A stretch of 64,000 bases of DNA, taken from contig NZ_FORI01000006.1 in the NCBI RefSeq assembly GCF_900113965.1, forward strand, positions 62,001 to 126,000, in the 5' to 3' direction. Shown here piece after piece: positions 63,485 to 64,000 of the stretch. Below the pieces are notes generated by a model. The model did not search any database. It worked only from the letters and a program-made list of their open reading frames with translations, and was not told where the DNA came from. Made by a program: the position numbers and the translations under genes. The stretch is from Treponema bryantii (lineage in GTDB: Bacteria > Spirochaetota > Spirochaetia > Treponematales > Treponemataceae). Positions within the stretch are counted from its first letter, which is position 1, and the number at the start of each line of letters is the position of its first letter.

Positions 63485-64000
63485 CTATAAAACGTTGTAA
63501 GTTTTCATCTTGCCTTTTCCCTTAACCTGACATTCAATCGGGTCGCTGAACTTAAGACCTTTCTGTCCAGCAAGATTCTCTTTAAGATCTTCTGTAATTC
63601 TTATTCCACCCGGGTCAGCTGCAGTTTCCATTCGGCTTGCTACGTTTACTGTATTGCCCCAGACATCATAAATAAATTTATGAGTTCCAATTACACCAGC
63701 AGTTACAGGACCGCAGTTAAGACCAATACGAATCTCAAATTTAATGTCTGCAGTTTTGTTGTAGTCTGCAAGATCCTTGAGCATGCCCTTTGCAAAATCT
63801 ACCATGATGCGTGCGTGGTTTTCGTTTGCTTCCGGAACACCACAGGCAGCCATGTAGGCATCTCCAATAGTTTTGATTTTTTCTACGCCCATTTCCTTTG
63901 CGCGTTCATCAAAACGGCTGAAAAGAGCGTTGAGTGCTTTTACAATTTCTTTAGCGTTGTGACCGCTCGAAACCTTTGTAAAGCCAACGATGTCAGAGAA
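63485..64000 (-). CDS. Class III adenylate/guanylate cyclase catalytic domain, 5' end outside window
   Basis: The frame is open to the window edge and gives 171 residues: SDIVGFTKVSSGHNAKEIVK with the first metal Asp, EKIKTIGDAYMAACG with the second metal region, and YDVWGNTVNVASRME with the transition-state Asn/Arg. Lys in EKIKTIGD and Asp in YDVWG are the adenine-selecting pair, so cAMP is the expected product. Only the catalytic domain is visible; any sensor part lies outside. It is followed by the orphan binding protein and probably shares its transcript. A methionine at the GVEKIKT position is internal, not the start. Confidence 0.9.
   Translation of the reverse strand, partial: FSDIVGFTKVSSGHNAKEIVKALNALFSRFDERAKEMGVEKIKTIGDAYMAACGVPEANENHARIMVDFAKGMLKDLADYNKTADIKFEIRIGLNCGPVTAGVIGTHKFIYDVWGNTVNVASRMETAADPGGIRITEDLKENLAGQKGLKFSDPIECQVKGKGKMKTYNVL

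Overview
The window reads as chromosomal DNA of a saccharolytic, Treponema-like spirochaete. Reasons: AT-rich coding sequence, several Cys-anchored lipoproteins with relaxed spirochaetal lipoboxes, a glucose/galactose ABC locus whose binding protein appears to have swapped lobe order (as described for MglB-2 of Treponema pallidum), many c-di-GMP and chemotaxis proteins, and a plant-polysaccharide theme (GH51 arabinofuranosidase, Cthe_2159-type beta-helix lipoprotein, galactokinase). The genus call is inference. I saw no rRNA, tRNA, CRISPR array, intact insertion sequence or prophage, and no gene-free stretch longer than 300 bases.

Layout. 1-3783: mglB (partial)-mglA-mglC. 4066-9310: rpmB, a metallo-beta-lactamase-fold hydrolase, then an unknown gene, a PTS IIA protein and transketolase. 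9437-14282: a beta-helix lipoprotein divergent from a small secreted Ig-like protein, response regulator and histidine kinase. 14261-17931: two-subunit ABC exporter. 17993-23905: a 58-residue membrane protein, an acyltransferase, GH51 and two MATE transporters. 24149-30288: AGCS symporter, then PHP phosphoesterase-galK-diguanylate cyclase, and a CBS/DRTGG pyrophosphatase. 30354-40316: a lipoprotein carrying two chemoreceptor signalling tips, a GDYXXLXY/DUF2157 membrane pair, guaA, two lipoproteins and two PIN-toxin remnants. 40322-51630: GNAT, YihY fused to a cyclic-nucleotide-binding domain, asnS, a short sigma factor, recG, yggT, dnaE. 51761-64000: chemoreceptor, diguanylate cyclase, gltX, HAD phosphatase, DUF1295 protein, tyrosine phosphatase, a 970-residue EAL protein with degenerate kinase parts, an orphan urea-type binding protein and a class III nucleotide cyclase (partial).

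Three things cut across genes. First, about 13 genes have a -10-like hexamer ending 5 to 7 bases before the start codon and no Shine-Dalgarno, which predicts leaderless mRNAs; the remaining genes mostly have clear GGAG-type sites. Two pairs of such genes share 61-65 bp divergent promoters, and two such promoters have their -35 in the loop of the upstream gene's terminator. Second, a dispersed palindromic repeat family (GGTGGTTGAG...TCGAAACCACC and CCTGAAACAAGTTCAGG types) sits between genes, supplies terminators and gene ends, and is inserted in frame inside recG (three places) and a HAD phosphatase. Third, the gene at 30354-31826 encodes a predicted exported lipoprotein with two MCP hairpin tips and no second membrane segment; this topologically paradoxical protein is the best candidate for something undescribed.
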